Below, one piece after another: positions 33,318 through 40,651 of a stretch of 64,000 nt of DNA. This DNA is from Streptomyces sp. Edi4. Its GTDB lineage: Bacteria; Actinomycetota; Actinomycetes; Streptomycetales; Streptomycetaceae. Both the position numbers and the translations under genes were made by a program. The stretch is from positions 3,534,001-3,598,000 of the forward strand of contig NZ_JBEJGY010000004.1 in the NCBI RefSeq assembly GCF_040253615.1, in the 5' to 3' direction. Positions within the stretch are counted from its first letter, which is position 1. Each line of letters begins with the position of its first letter. The notes below the pieces were generated by a model. The model saw only the letters and a program-made list of their open reading frames with translations. It made no database searches and was not told the DNA's origin.

Positions 33318-33979
33318 GCCAAGCCCTAGGCCCGCGCCAGCCGCACGGCACCGGCGGCCGACCGCGCGCCCGGTCGCTGCCCCGCTGGTGGCCGCTGCCG
33401 GTGTGCGCGCTGCTCGGCGTGACGGCGGGCGGCGTGTACGGCCTGGTGAAGACGCCCGAGTACAGCGCGACCAGCTATGTCGTGGTCACCCCCGCGCAGA
33501 AGGCGGACCCCTCGGTCGCGCTCGGCTTCGCGCAGGCCTACGGACGCGTCGCGACCGAGGTAGCCCTCATCGGGGACGCCCAGGTGTGGGCGGGGGTCAG
33601 CGCCGCGACCCTGCGCGACAGCGTGCAGACGGCGACCTCGCCCGACGCGCCGATGATCGCGATCACCGCCACGTCGGAGCGCGCCACAAACGCCGCGGGC
33701 ATCGCCAACGCGGTGGCCCGCGCCCTGAGCGTCAACGGCACGCACAACCAGGCGCAGACCGGGGTCCGCGTGGTGCAGTTCTCGCGCGCCGCCAAGCCGC
33801 TCGCCCCCTCCTCCCCCCCGGCCTCGCTCACCGCCCTGGTGGGCGGCTGCGCGGGCGGCCTGCTCGGCGGGCTCGCGCTGCTGACCAGGCCCCGCCGTCG
33901 CGACGACACCGGGCCCGGGCTCATGGCGTCGGTACCGGGGCCGGCCGGCGCGGCCTGCGTACCGCAGGAGGTCGGATAG
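33314..33979 (+). CDS. Wzz/chain-length-determinant-like membrane protein
   Basis: 221 residues, shorter than typical Wzz. One membrane helix at about 25-45 (WWPLPVCALLGVTAGGVYGL) is followed by KTPEYSATSYVVVTP, the standard start of a Wzz external domain; a second helix lies at about 170-190 (LVGGCAGGLLGGLALL). A basic cytoplasmic end follows. There is no tyrosine-kinase domain or Walker motif, so it is the separate membrane half only. It likely sets polymer length with the Wzy-like protein. Confidence 0.82.
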   Translation: MSQALGPRQPHGTGGRPRARSLPRWWPLPVCALLGVTAGGVYGLVKTPEYSATSYVVVTPAQKADPSVALGFAQAYGRVATEVALIGDAQVWAGVSAATLRDSVQTATSPDAPMIAITATSERATNAAGIANAVARALSVNGTHNQAQTGVRVVQFSRAAKPLAPSSPPASLTALVGGCAGGLLGGLALLTRPRRRDDTGPGLMASVPGPAGAACVPQEVG

Positions 33980-35109
33980 TGCCCGAGCTCCGCGTGGAGG
34001 TGTGCACCGGGGAGCTGCCCTTCGCCGACCTTGCGCCCAACTGGCTTAGCCTGCACCGCGGTTGCTCCTCCGCGACACCTTTCCAAAGTCACGCCTGGCT
34101 GCACTCGTGGTGGCTCTCGTACGGGACGCCGGGGCGCCTGCGGGTCCATCTGGTGTACCGGGGCGAGGAGTTGGTCGGCGCGGCGCCGCTGATGCGGGTG
34201 CTGCGCCCGCTGCCCGCCCTGGTGCCGCTCGGCGGTCCCATCTCCGACTTCACGGACGTCCTTCTGCACGACGCGTACGCCGACGAGGCCGCGGCCGCTC
34301 TCACCGAGTCCCTGACGCGCTCGGCCCGGGGCGCCCTGATCGACCTGGGCGAGGTCCGCCAGGGCGCCGGAGCCGAACGCGTCCACGCCAACTGGCCTGG
34401 CCCCAAGCGCCGGTTGACGGATTCGGGCTGTCTCGAACTGCCCGCCGCCGGCATGGACGTCCTCCTTTCCCGGCTGCCCGCCAACCGCGCCCAGCGCGCC
34501 CGCGCCAAGCTGCGGAAGATCGACGCGCTGGGCATCGAGCAGCGCGAGGTGCCGGCCGACGAGGTGCCCGGCGCCCTGCGCACCCTGCTCGCCCTGCACG
34601 GGCTCCAGTGGCAGGGGCGCGGGGTGACCCGCGAGCACACCCGCCCGCGCTTCGAGGAGCACCTGGCGCGCGCGGTGGGCGAGATGACCCGGCACGGGGA
34701 CGCGGTGGTCACCGAGTTCCGCCTCGACGGCGAGGTCGTCGCATCCGATCTGACCCTGCTCTCGCCCGCGCTCGCGGGCGGCTATCTGTACGGGGCCCAC
34801 CCGGATCTGCGCGGCCGCAAGGTGGACGTGGCCACCATGCTGCTGCGAGCGGGCGCCCGGCGCGTCGACGGCAGCGGCCGGAGCGCGCTCAGCATGCTGC
34901 GCGGCAACGAACCGTACAAACAGCACTGGCGGCCCGAGGCCCGGGTCAACCAGCGCTTCCTGCTCGCCCGGCGGCGCACCGTCGCGTTGTTGTGGGCCGC
35001 CGCGCTGCACGCGGGGCTGCGGCGCCGCGCGGGCGATGCGGCGCGCGCCTGGCGCAGGCGGCGGGACGAGCGGAGCCGCCCCGCCGCGGGGTCCTCAGCT
35101 CCTGCGTGA
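33979..35109 (+). CDS. CelD/BcsL-type GNAT acyltransferase
   Basis: 376 residues. GTG at 33979 shares one base with the preceding stop. The sequence shows the double-GNAT layout of CelD/BcsL and FemAB-like enzymes: SATPFQSHAWLHSWW near residue 35, then LSRLPANRAQRARAKLRK (acceptor side), and the acyl-CoA side VVASDLTLLSPALAGGYLYG with LRGRKVDVATMLLRAGARR. CelD/BcsL proteins occur in cellulose and other EPS clusters and probably acylate a sugar precursor. Last gene of the operon; it overlaps the convergent GH26 gene by 15 bases. Confidence 0.85.
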   Translation: MPELRVEVCTGELPFADLAPNWLSLHRGCSSATPFQSHAWLHSWWLSYGTPGRLRVHLVYRGEELVGAAPLMRVLRPLPALVPLGGPISDFTDVLLHDAYADEAAAALTESLTRSARGALIDLGEVRQGAGAERVHANWPGPKRRLTDSGCLELPAAGMDVLLSRLPANRAQRARAKLRKIDALGIEQREVPADEVPGALRTLLALHGLQWQGRGVTREHTRPRFEEHLARAVGEMTRHGDAVVTEFRLDGEVVASDLTLLSPALAGGYLYGAHPDLRGRKVDVATMLLRAGARRVDGSGRSALSMLRGNEPYKQHWRPEARVNQRFLLARRRTVALLWAAALHAGLRRRAGDAARAWRRRRDERSRPAAGSSAPA

Positions 35110-36336
35110 GAACCAGTCGAAGCGCAGGCACAGCTTGCCCCCGATCCAGTACTCCGCCCACGACCCGAGATCGACCGGCGCGCACTTCGCGGGCGCCTCG
35201 GGGGCCGTCGGCGCGGCCGGCTTCGCGTTCGGCGCGGTCGAGGGCAGGGGGCTGGCCGGCGCCGAGGGCGGGCTCACGGGGGCGGCGGGCTGCGGGCTGA
35301 CGGGCGCCGAAGGCTGCGTGGTGGCGGGGCGGCCGTACAGGAGCGTGCGGTAGACCTCGGCGGAACGGGGGTTGTCCTCGCACTCCCACACGCCGTGCGG
35401 GCAGTAGTCGGTGATGGTGTTGTAGACGGGCTTGTGCGCGTCCATCCAGGCCAGCATGCGGCGCATGTACTCGGGGTTGTCGCCGTTGCGGAAGAGCCCC
35501 CACTCCGGATACGAGATGGGCTTGTGGTGCGCGGCGGCGAAGTCCACGTGTTCCTGGAGGCCGTAGGGCTCCTTGATCTGCCGGTCGAAGTCCTGGCCCG
35601 GCGGCTGGTCGTAGGAGTCCATGCCGATGATGTCGACGACGTCGTCGCCCGGGTAGCACTCGGTCCACGGCACCGCGTCCCGGCCCCGGCTCGGCGCGAA
35701 GTCGAAGCGGAACTTCTGGCCCGGGACCGACCGCATGGCGGCCACGGCGTTCTTCCAGTACGCCTTCCACGCCGCCGGGTCGGGGCCGCAGCGATGGGTG
35801 TACGTCGTGCCGTTCATCTCCCAGCCGAGCACGATCACCGTGTCGGGGATCTTGAGGTCGACCAGCCGCTGGGCCAGCCGCTTGAAGTGCTCGTCGAACT
35901 GCCCCTCCGCGCCCATGGCCAGCAGCCGCCGCACCCGCACGTCGGGCACCCCGGCCTCGTTGAGCGCCTGCATCGGCACGTTCAGGACGAGGGTGCGGTC
36001 GTCGCGCTCCCTGCGCCAGGAGGCCCAGGCGTCGAGGAACCCGGCCCGTCCTTCGATGTCGTTCCAGGTGTTGCCGGGCAGATACGTGTGCCCGACCCGG
36101 ATGTCCACTCCGCCGAGCCACTGCTCCAGAGCCGCGATCCGGCGCACCCCGAGGATGCCGGAGTCCAGGAACGCGCCGAAGTTCTGGACGGAGGGGTGGG
36201 CAGGCGGCGGGGCGTCGCCGGTCCCGGTCCCGGTGGCGTCGGGGGTGGGCGTGGGCGCCAGAGCGAGACTGAAGAGAGCACCCGCCACCAGAACGCTCGT
36301 CGTGAAGGTGGCCGCTCGATGACGTCGTCGACGCAT
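35095..36336 (-). CDS. GH26-type glycoside hydrolase with Pro-rich C-terminal extension
   Basis: 413 residues; ATG at 36336 with AAGGGAG five bases upstream. A signal peptide (residues 1-28) leads to a GH26-like domain with acid/base Glu in VIVLGWEMNG and nucleophile Glu in ISYPEWGL. It is a paralogue of the protein at 18091-19047, with which it shares nearly all motifs. It then carries a unique Pro/Ala/Ser linker (about residues 330-385) and a 30-residue C-terminal module with two Cys (KCAPVDLG and GGKLCLRF). The module might bind carbohydrate or wall. Convergent to the EPS operon. Confidence 0.87.
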   Translation of the reverse strand: MRRRRHRAATFTTSVLVAGALFSLALAPTPTPDATGTGTGDAPPPAHPSVQNFGAFLDSGILGVRRIAALEQWLGGVDIRVGHTYLPGNTWNDIEGRAGFLDAWASWRRERDDRTLVLNVPMQALNEAGVPDVRVRRLLAMGAEGQFDEHFKRLAQRLVDLKIPDTVIVLGWEMNGTTYTHRCGPDPAAWKAYWKNAVAAMRSVPGQKFRFDFAPSRGRDAVPWTECYPGDDVVDIIGMDSYDQPPGQDFDRQIKEPYGLQEHVDFAAAHHKPISYPEWGLFRNGDNPEYMRRMLAWMDAHKPVYNTITDYCPHGVWECEDNPRSAEVYRTLLYGRPATTQPSAPVSPQPAAPVSPPSAPASPLPSTAPNAKPAAPTAPEAPAKCAPVDLGSWAEYWIGGKLCLRFDWFSRRS

Positions 36337-36521
36337 GCGCGCTCCCTTGGTTCGAAGGACCTCCCCGGGTTCCCGGTTGGAAAATATTCTTATTGCGCCG
36401 ATAGGGAAGCTAAGCAGCCCACGCCGGAAGCCCCCCGAACGGCCGTACGCCATGTGCCGCTGCGGGAACAACCTCTGATGGGCCATCAGGGGGCGCTGTC
36501 GGCGTGCGTGCGGGAACACCG

Positions 36522-36555
36522 AAGGGCCCGGCTCCTGGAGAGGAGCCGAGCCCTT
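36522..36555 (-). terminator. Terminator of the long chaplin gene
   Basis: A 15-bp stem (36522-36536 with 36541-36555, one mismatch) and loop GGAG. It lies 46 bases after the long chaplin stop codon, in the 264-base gap to the GH26 gene start. Confidence 0.85.
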
Positions 36556-36600
36556 GGCCGTCACGTGCCGCAGTGCGGGTGTCCTGGTGGACGCCTCGGG

Positions 36601-37884
36601 TCAGGCCTTGGCCATCGCCCGGCCGCGCCGGTAGAGGACGCCGCCGCCGAGCACGAGCCCGGCAGCCCCGGCGGCGGCCGCCGCGAGGAGCGCGGGGTCG
36701 GCCCCGGTGTCGGCCAGATGCGCGGCGGCCACGGGCGCGACGACCCGGGCGACGGGCTGCGCGGGCACGGCGTGCCGCGCGTGGTGCGGGGTCCCGTGGT
36801 GCACGGGGGGCGCCGCGTGGACGGGGGGCGCGTGGTGCACGGGCGGGACCTGGTGAACCGGCGGAAGGTGCCGCTCCGGAGGCGCGTGGTGCACCTCGTG
36901 GCCCGGCGGGCAGTGGTGGGGCGGCAGCACATGGTGGGCGGGCGGAGCCGCCTCGTACGCCGGGGGCGCGTGGTGCGCCGGGGGCGCGTGGTGCACCGGG
37001 GGCGCGTGGTGCACCGGGGGCGCGTGGTGCACCGGGGGCGCGTGGTGCACCGGGGGCGCGTGGTGCACCGGCGGGGCCTGGTAAACGGGCGGGGCCACGT
37101 GGACCGGCGGGGCCGCGAGGACCGGCGGGGCCGCGTGGACCGGCGGGGCCGCGTGGTGCGCGGGCGGGGCCGCATGGACCGGGGGTGCGTGGTGGACCGG
37201 CGGAGCCTGGTGCGCGGGCGGGGCCGCGTGAACCGGCGGGGCCGCGCGGTGAACCGGCGGGGCCGCGCGGTGGGCCGGCGGGGCCGCCTGGTGGGACCGG
37301 TGCATGGGCGGGGTCTCGGGCCGCGTCGCGCAGTGGTTGCCGAACGCCGGGTTGAGCAGGCCCACCACGTTCACCGTGTTCCCGCACGCCTGCACGGGCA
37401 CATCGACCGGCGCCGAGGCGGAGTTGCCGGACACCACACCCGGGGAACCGCTGGTCACGCTGTGCGCCTGACTGCCGGCCGCGTGGTGATGGTGGTGGCG
37501 CTCGGGGGCGTACGCCTCGGCGTACTCCCGCGCGTGGAAGTCGCCGTACGCCTCCTGCGACGGGGCACCGGGGCGCCCCGCGTCCTCGCCCGGACCGTCG
37601 TCGGCGCCCTCGCCCGCGTGGTCGGCCGCGCGCTCGGCGGGCGACGAGACCGTCTCGCAGTTGTTCCCGAAGGTCGGGTTGAGCGCTCCGACCGGGTTCA
37701 CCGAATTCCCGCACGCCTGGACCGGGACATCCACGGGCGCCGAGATCGTGTTCCCCGAAAGGATACCTGGCGAGCCCACGTTCTCGGATTCGGCGCCTGC
37801 GGCCTGCGCGTAATTCGCGCTCATCGAAAGGACGCTCGTGGCTGCCACGGCAGTGAACAGGGTCTTACTGAGGACCTGGCGCAA
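36601..37884 (-). CDS. Long chaplin: two chaplin domains, His/Pro repeat stalk, LADTG anchor
   Basis: 427 residues from TTG at 37884 (GGAAG eight bases upstream). Signal peptide 1-29; chaplin domain 1 about 36-76 (Cys58, Cys76); domain 2 about 146-185 (Cys167, Cys185). Between them is an acidic/His linker (ERHHHHH). Residues 190-375 are a stalk of PPVHHA and PPVHAA repeats. A sortase signal LADTG at about 390 is followed by a hydrophobic helix and RRGR. This is the ChpA/B/C class, covalently attached to the wall by class E sortase. The stalk is far longer and more His-rich than that of standard long chaplins (200-230 residues). No promoter of its own is obvious. Confidence 0.93.
   Translation of the reverse strand: MRQVLSKTLFTAVAATSVLSMSANYAQAAGAESENVGSPGILSGNTISAPVDVPVQACGNSVNPVGALNPTFGNNCETVSSPAERAADHAGEGADDGPGEDAGRPGAPSQEAYGDFHAREYAEAYAPERHHHHHAAGSQAHSVTSGSPGVVSGNSASAPVDVPVQACGNTVNVVGLLNPAFGNHCATRPETPPMHRSHQAAPPAHRAAPPVHRAAPPVHAAPPAHQAPPVHHAPPVHAAPPAHHAAPPVHAAPPVLAAPPVHVAPPVYQAPPVHHAPPVHHAPPVHHAPPVHHAPPVHHAPPAHHAPPAYEAAPPAHHVLPPHHCPPGHEVHHAPPERHLPPVHQVPPVHHAPPVHAAPPVHHGTPHHARHAVPAQPVARVVAPVAAAHLADTGADPALLAAAAAGAAGLVLGGGVLYRRGRAMAKA
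36966..37080. repeat. 18-bp tandem repeat in the chaplin stalk
   Basis: About six nearly identical 18-base units with core GCGTGGTGCACCGGGGGC encode the PPVHHA repeat. Related, more diverged units flank them (36790-37290). The frame-preserving unit length allows expansion and contraction of the stalk. Confidence 0.85.
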
Positions 37885-37925
37885 TGGACTGTCTTCCGTC
37901 GCGGAGAAAAGTGGGGGAAACCGAC

Positions 37926-37954
37926 TTTGGGGCGTGCCATGGGCACGCCCCAAA
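37926..37954. terminator. Hairpin between short and long chaplin genes
   Basis: Perfect 13-bp stem TTTGGGGCGTGCC (37926-37938) and GGCACGCCCCAAA (37942-37954) with a three-base loop. It lies 27 bases after the short chaplin stop and 42 bases before the long chaplin TTG. It could be a partial terminator that sets the ratio of short to long chaplin from one transcript. Confidence 0.75.
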
Positions 37955-37981
37955 ATCAGAGTGGAGAGTCCTGGCGCTACA

Positions 37982-38215
37982 TCACTTGTTGATGCAGGTG
38001 TTGCCGAACGCGGGGTTCAGCAGCCCGATGACGTCAATGGTGTTGCCGCAGACGTTGATCGGGACGTGGACCGGGACCTGGAGCAGGTTGCCCGACAGCA
38101 CGCCCGGGCTGCCGACAGCGGCACCCTCGGCACCGGCGTCGGCGAACGCCGGGGCGGCACCGCCCGCGGCGATGACAAGGCCGGTCAGAACCGTCGCGGT
38201 CTTCATGTACTTCAC
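37982..38215 (-). CDS. Short chaplin
   Basis: 77 residues; GTG at 38215 with AAGGA seven bases upstream (an ATG four codons on is possible). Signal peptide (TATVLTGLVIAAGGAAPAFA) and a single chaplin domain: SPGVLSGNLLQVPVHVPIN, CGNTIDVIGLLNPAFGNTC, ending INK. Both Cys present. Only 97 bases separate it from the downstream long chaplin gene on the same strand, with a hairpin in between. Confidence 0.96.
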   Translation of the reverse strand: MKYMKTATVLTGLVIAAGGAAPAFADAGAEGAAVGSPGVLSGNLLQVPVHVPINVCGNTIDVIGLLNPAFGNTCINK

Positions 38216-38234
38216 GTGGTTTTCCTTCCCTCAG

Positions 38235-38262
38235 TCAAAAAGTCGCGCAACCAGTCGTTGCT
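38235..38262 (-). promoter_or_regulatory. Possible sigma-BldN-type promoter of short chaplin
   Basis: On the minus strand AGCAAC (38262-38257), 16 bases, TTTTGA (38240-38235), about 20 bases before the GTG. The GCAAC -35 is good; the -10 matches CGTTGA at four of six positions, so this is weaker than the others. Confidence 0.4.
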
Positions 38263-38491
38263 CACGGCGCGTTGCCAGAGCTTTCGCCCAAGGAGCCGCT
38301 GACGACTTGGTAACGATTGATTCCGGCAAAGGAAACCGAAACGGAACATCACTGCCGCTTTCCTCACCCAAATGGCAGGAGCACCAGCTGTTCGCGCCAC
38401 GCCCCCTCGGCCGTCGTGCGATGCGCGCCGAAGAACCGGGCCGCCGCAGCCCCAACGTGAGGACCGCGGCGGCCCGAGCGGCGGCAGGGAC

Positions 38492-38902
38492 TCAGCTGCC
38501 GGAGGCGCCGTTGCCGGAGAGGACCGGGATGTCGTCCAGGATGTGCGACAGGGCCTCGTCGCGCTTGGCCTGGGTGGAGTTCTCGGTGCACTGCTGGGTC
38601 TGCGGCGAGGACAGGATCGGGATGTCCTGGACGCCGACGTTGACCAGGGCGACGATGTTCTGGATGTCGGCCTTGAGCGGGAGGCCGATGCACGGCTTGT
38701 TCAGGGAGCCCTGGACCAGCGACAGCTGCGGGCTCATGTCGCCTTCGGTCTTCGAGTTGCCGAAGGCCTGCTTCGCGCCGTTGCCGCTGAGCGAGGTCGT
38801 GCCGGTGTCGTTGCCGATGGCCATGGCCTGGGGGGCCAGCATGGCGGTGGCGCCCACAATCGAAACGGCGGCGGCGGACGCGGCCATAACCTTCTTGAGC
38901 AT
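38492..38902 (-). CDS. Rodlin (copy 1)
   Basis: 136 residues. Signal peptide 1-28 (ending AMA). The mature sequence begins IGNDTGTTSLSGNGAKQAFG and contains the conserved rodlin core MSPQLSLVQGSLNKPC, NIVALVNVGVQDIPILSSPQ and QQCTENSTQAKRDEALSHIL, with a Cys pair (Cys71, Cys105). Rodlins are secreted proteins that, with chaplins, form the rodlet layer on aerial hyphae and spores. Divergently transcribed from copy 2 across 319 bases, with its own BldN-type promoter. Confidence 0.96.
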   Translation of the reverse strand: MLKKVMAASAAAVSIVGATAMLAPQAMAIGNDTGTTSLSGNGAKQAFGNSKTEGDMSPQLSLVQGSLNKPCIGLPLKADIQNIVALVNVGVQDIPILSSPQTQQCTENSTQAKRDEALSHILDDIPVLSGNGASGS

Positions 38903-38974
38903 GGTCTTCCCTTTTCTTGGTGGAGAGCACGTGCAGTACCGCGCCCATATCCACTGCGCCGTACTACTGCCTGG

Positions 38975-39002
38975 TCAACTTCACCGAACTGGTTTGGTTC
39001 CG
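38975..39002 (-). promoter_or_regulatory. Sigma-BldN-type promoter of rodlin copy 1
   Basis: On the minus strand CGGAAC (39002-38997), 16 bases, AGTTGA (38980-38975). One mismatch in each element against CGTAAC-N16-CGTTGA; 72 bases upstream of the ATG. Confidence 0.7.
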
Positions 39003-39150
39003 CCACATCACCCGAACGGTTCTCAGGCGGGACGGAGAATGCCGAACACCACGCCGCGCACGCCGTCATAGGATCTCCATACAATCCCAACCCGCACGGG
39101 CGCAGGGACGTGGTCGGCCCTATTTTCGTACGGCCGAAAGAGTGAAGGGA

Positions 39151-39179
39151 AGAAACCGATCCGCCGTGCGGGCCGTTGG
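39151..39179 (+). promoter_or_regulatory. Sigma-BldN-type promoter of rodlin copy 2
   Basis: AGAAAC (39151-39156), 17 bases, CGTTGG (39174-39179), giving a leader of about 35 bases. Spacing is one base longer than in the other sites. Confidence 0.55.
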
Positions 39180-39221
39180 TCAGGAGGCTCCGTCTGGGGC
39201 ATCCACCAGAAAGGGACCAGC

Positions 39222-39632
39222 GTGATCAAGAAGGCTATGGCGGCAGCGGCCGTCGGCGTGTCCGTGGTCGGCGCGTCCGCGGCGATGGCGCCGCAGGCGA
39301 TGGCGATCGGCAACGACAGCGGGACCACGTCGGTCAGCGGCAACAACGCGTTGCAGTCGTACGGGAACTCCGCCACGTACGGCAACATGAGCCCGCAGAT
39401 CGCACTGATCCAGGGTTCGTTCAACAAGCCCTGCATCGCCTTGCCCGCCAAGGCCAACGTGCAGAACATCCTTGCCCTGGTGAACGTCGGAATCCAGGAC
39501 ATCCCGATCCTGTCCTCGCCGCAGACGCAGCAGTGCACCGAGAACTCGACCCAGGCCAAGGGCGACGAGGCGCTGTCGCACATCCTGAGCAACATCCCGG
39601 TCCTCTCGGGGAACGGCGCCGCGCACAGCTGA
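39222..39632 (+). CDS. Rodlin (copy 2)
   Basis: 136 residues; GTG at 39222 with AAAGGGA five bases upstream. Same layout as copy 1: signal peptide to residue 28, then IGNDSGTTSVSGNNALQSYG, the core MSPQIALIQGSFNKPC and QQCTENSTQAKGDEALSHIL. It differs from copies 1 and 3 in the variable segment (NNALQSYGNSATYGN versus NGA.QAFGNSKT.GD), so it is the more diverged paralogue. This parallels the two-rodlin situation (RdlA/RdlB) known in S. coelicolor, plus one extra copy. Confidence 0.96.
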   Translation: MIKKAMAAAAVGVSVVGASAAMAPQAMAIGNDSGTTSVSGNNALQSYGNSATYGNMSPQIALIQGSFNKPCIALPAKANVQNILALVNVGIQDIPILSSPQTQQCTENSTQAKGDEALSHILSNIPVLSGNGAAHS

Positions 39633-39773
39633 GTTCAGGGATTTCAGGACGGCCGGGCCGCTGTCAATCCCTTCGGGGGTCCGACGCCCTGATGTCCTCG
39701 GCCGGATCGCCGGCGCACTCCGACGATCCGGCTTTTCCACGCCCGCCACCCGCCGAGGTGACGTCGCGGCTTT

Positions 39774-39968
39774 TCAGTCCGGCCAGTGAAAACCGTTGAC
39801 CAGCGCATTCCATTCCCAGTCGGGCCGGCCAGGCACCGTACGCTTTTCCGCGGCCCAGGAACGCACCAGGTCCGCGTAGACGGGTTCGGCCGCCGCCTGG
39901 CTCTCGAATCGTCGCCGAGTGATCGGGACGAATGCCTCCCGGCGCCAGGCGCCCTGCGTCTCGGTCAT
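39774..39968 (-). CDS. Small conserved-looking cytoplasmic protein
   Basis: 64 residues, no signal peptide. ATG at 39968 has GAGGA six bases upstream (GAGGAAAC-ATG). The composition is normal for a globular protein, not that of a shadow ORF: WRREAFVPITRRRFESQAAA, VYADLVRSWAAEKRTVPGRP, ending WEWNALVNGFHWPD with several Trp. I do not recognise a family. It is inserted between rodlin copies 2 and 3 on the opposite strand. Confidence 0.6.
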   Translation of the reverse strand: MTETQGAWRREAFVPITRRRFESQAAAEPVYADLVRSWAAEKRTVPGRPDWEWNALVNGFHWPD

Positions 39969-40065
39969 GTTTCCTCACCATCGGTCCGCGGTCACTGCCT
40001 CATTAACAAGGCATTACCACGGCCGGGCGGAGTCGATTCCGCAATGCTCTGTCCGGGGGACAGGG

Positions 40066-40093
40066 CGCAACCAAAAGAATTTCCTACCGTTCT
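40066..40093 (+). promoter_or_regulatory. Sigma-BldN-type promoter of rodlin copy 3
   Basis: CGCAAC (40066-40071), 16 bases, CGTTCT (40088-40093), 44 bases before the ATG at 40138. The -35 keeps GNAAC and the spacer is exact. Confidence 0.65.
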
Positions 40094-40137
40094 CTTCACA
40101 GATCCCCATCAGTGGAATCAGACCAACAGGAGTAGAC

Positions 40138-40545
40138 ATGCAGAAGTTGTGGTCGGCCGCAGCCGTCGCCGCCGCCGTTTCCGGTGTCGCGATGATGGCC
40201 GCGCCGCAGGCGATGGCCATCGGCAACGACAGCGGCACGACGTCGCTCAGCGGCAACGGCGCCGAGCAGGCCTTCGGCAACTCGAAGACCGACGGCGACA
40301 TGAGCCCCCAGATGACCCTGGTCCAGGGCTCCCTGAACAAGCTGTGTGTCGGCCTCCCGGCCAAGGCAGACATCCAGAACATCGTCGCCCTGGTCAACGT
40401 CGGCGTCCAGGACATCCCCGTCCTGTCCTCGCCGCAGACCCAGCAGTGCACCGAGAACTCCACCCAGGCCAAGCGCGACGAGGCCCTGTCGCACATCCTG
40501 GACGACATCCCGGTCCTCTCGGGCAACGGCGCCTCCGGCAGCTGA
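40138..40545 (+). CDS. Rodlin (copy 3)
   Basis: 135 residues; ATG at 40138 with AGGAG five bases upstream. The mature region is nearly identical to copy 1 (SLSGNGAEQAFGNSKTDGDM, NIVALVNVGVQDIPVLSSPQ, LDDIPVLSGNGASGS), including the Cys pair, while the signal peptide differs more. The similarity to copy 1 points to a duplication more recent than the split from copy 2. It has its own BldN-type promoter and a terminator. Confidence 0.96.
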   Translation: MQKLWSAAAVAAAVSGVAMMAAPQAMAIGNDSGTTSLSGNGAEQAFGNSKTDGDMSPQMTLVQGSLNKLCVGLPAKADIQNIVALVNVGVQDIPVLSSPQTQQCTENSTQAKRDEALSHILDDIPVLSGNGASGS

Positions 40546-40557
40546 GCAGTCCCCTCG

Positions 40558-40592
40558 ACGGCCGGTCCCGGGTCACCCGGGGCCGGCCGTTT
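40558..40592. terminator. Strong terminator after rodlin copy 3
   Basis: Long stem (40558-40573 with 40575-40590, one G-T wobble) followed by TTC on the plus strand. Located between convergent genes (rodlin copy 3 and the TetR gene); it could serve both. Confidence 0.8.
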
Positions 40593-40651
40593 CGCGCGTC
40601 CGGCCGTTTCGCGTGGCCGTCGTTTCGCGTGGCCGGCCCCGAGCGGCAGGC

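Noticed and set aside
36504..37355. Plus-strand ORF with collagen-like Gly-x-y repeats (GARGAPGARGAPG)
   Set aside because: It is the antisense shadow of the PPVHHA stalk of the long chaplin; the minus-strand frame has signal peptide, chaplin domains and sortase anchor.
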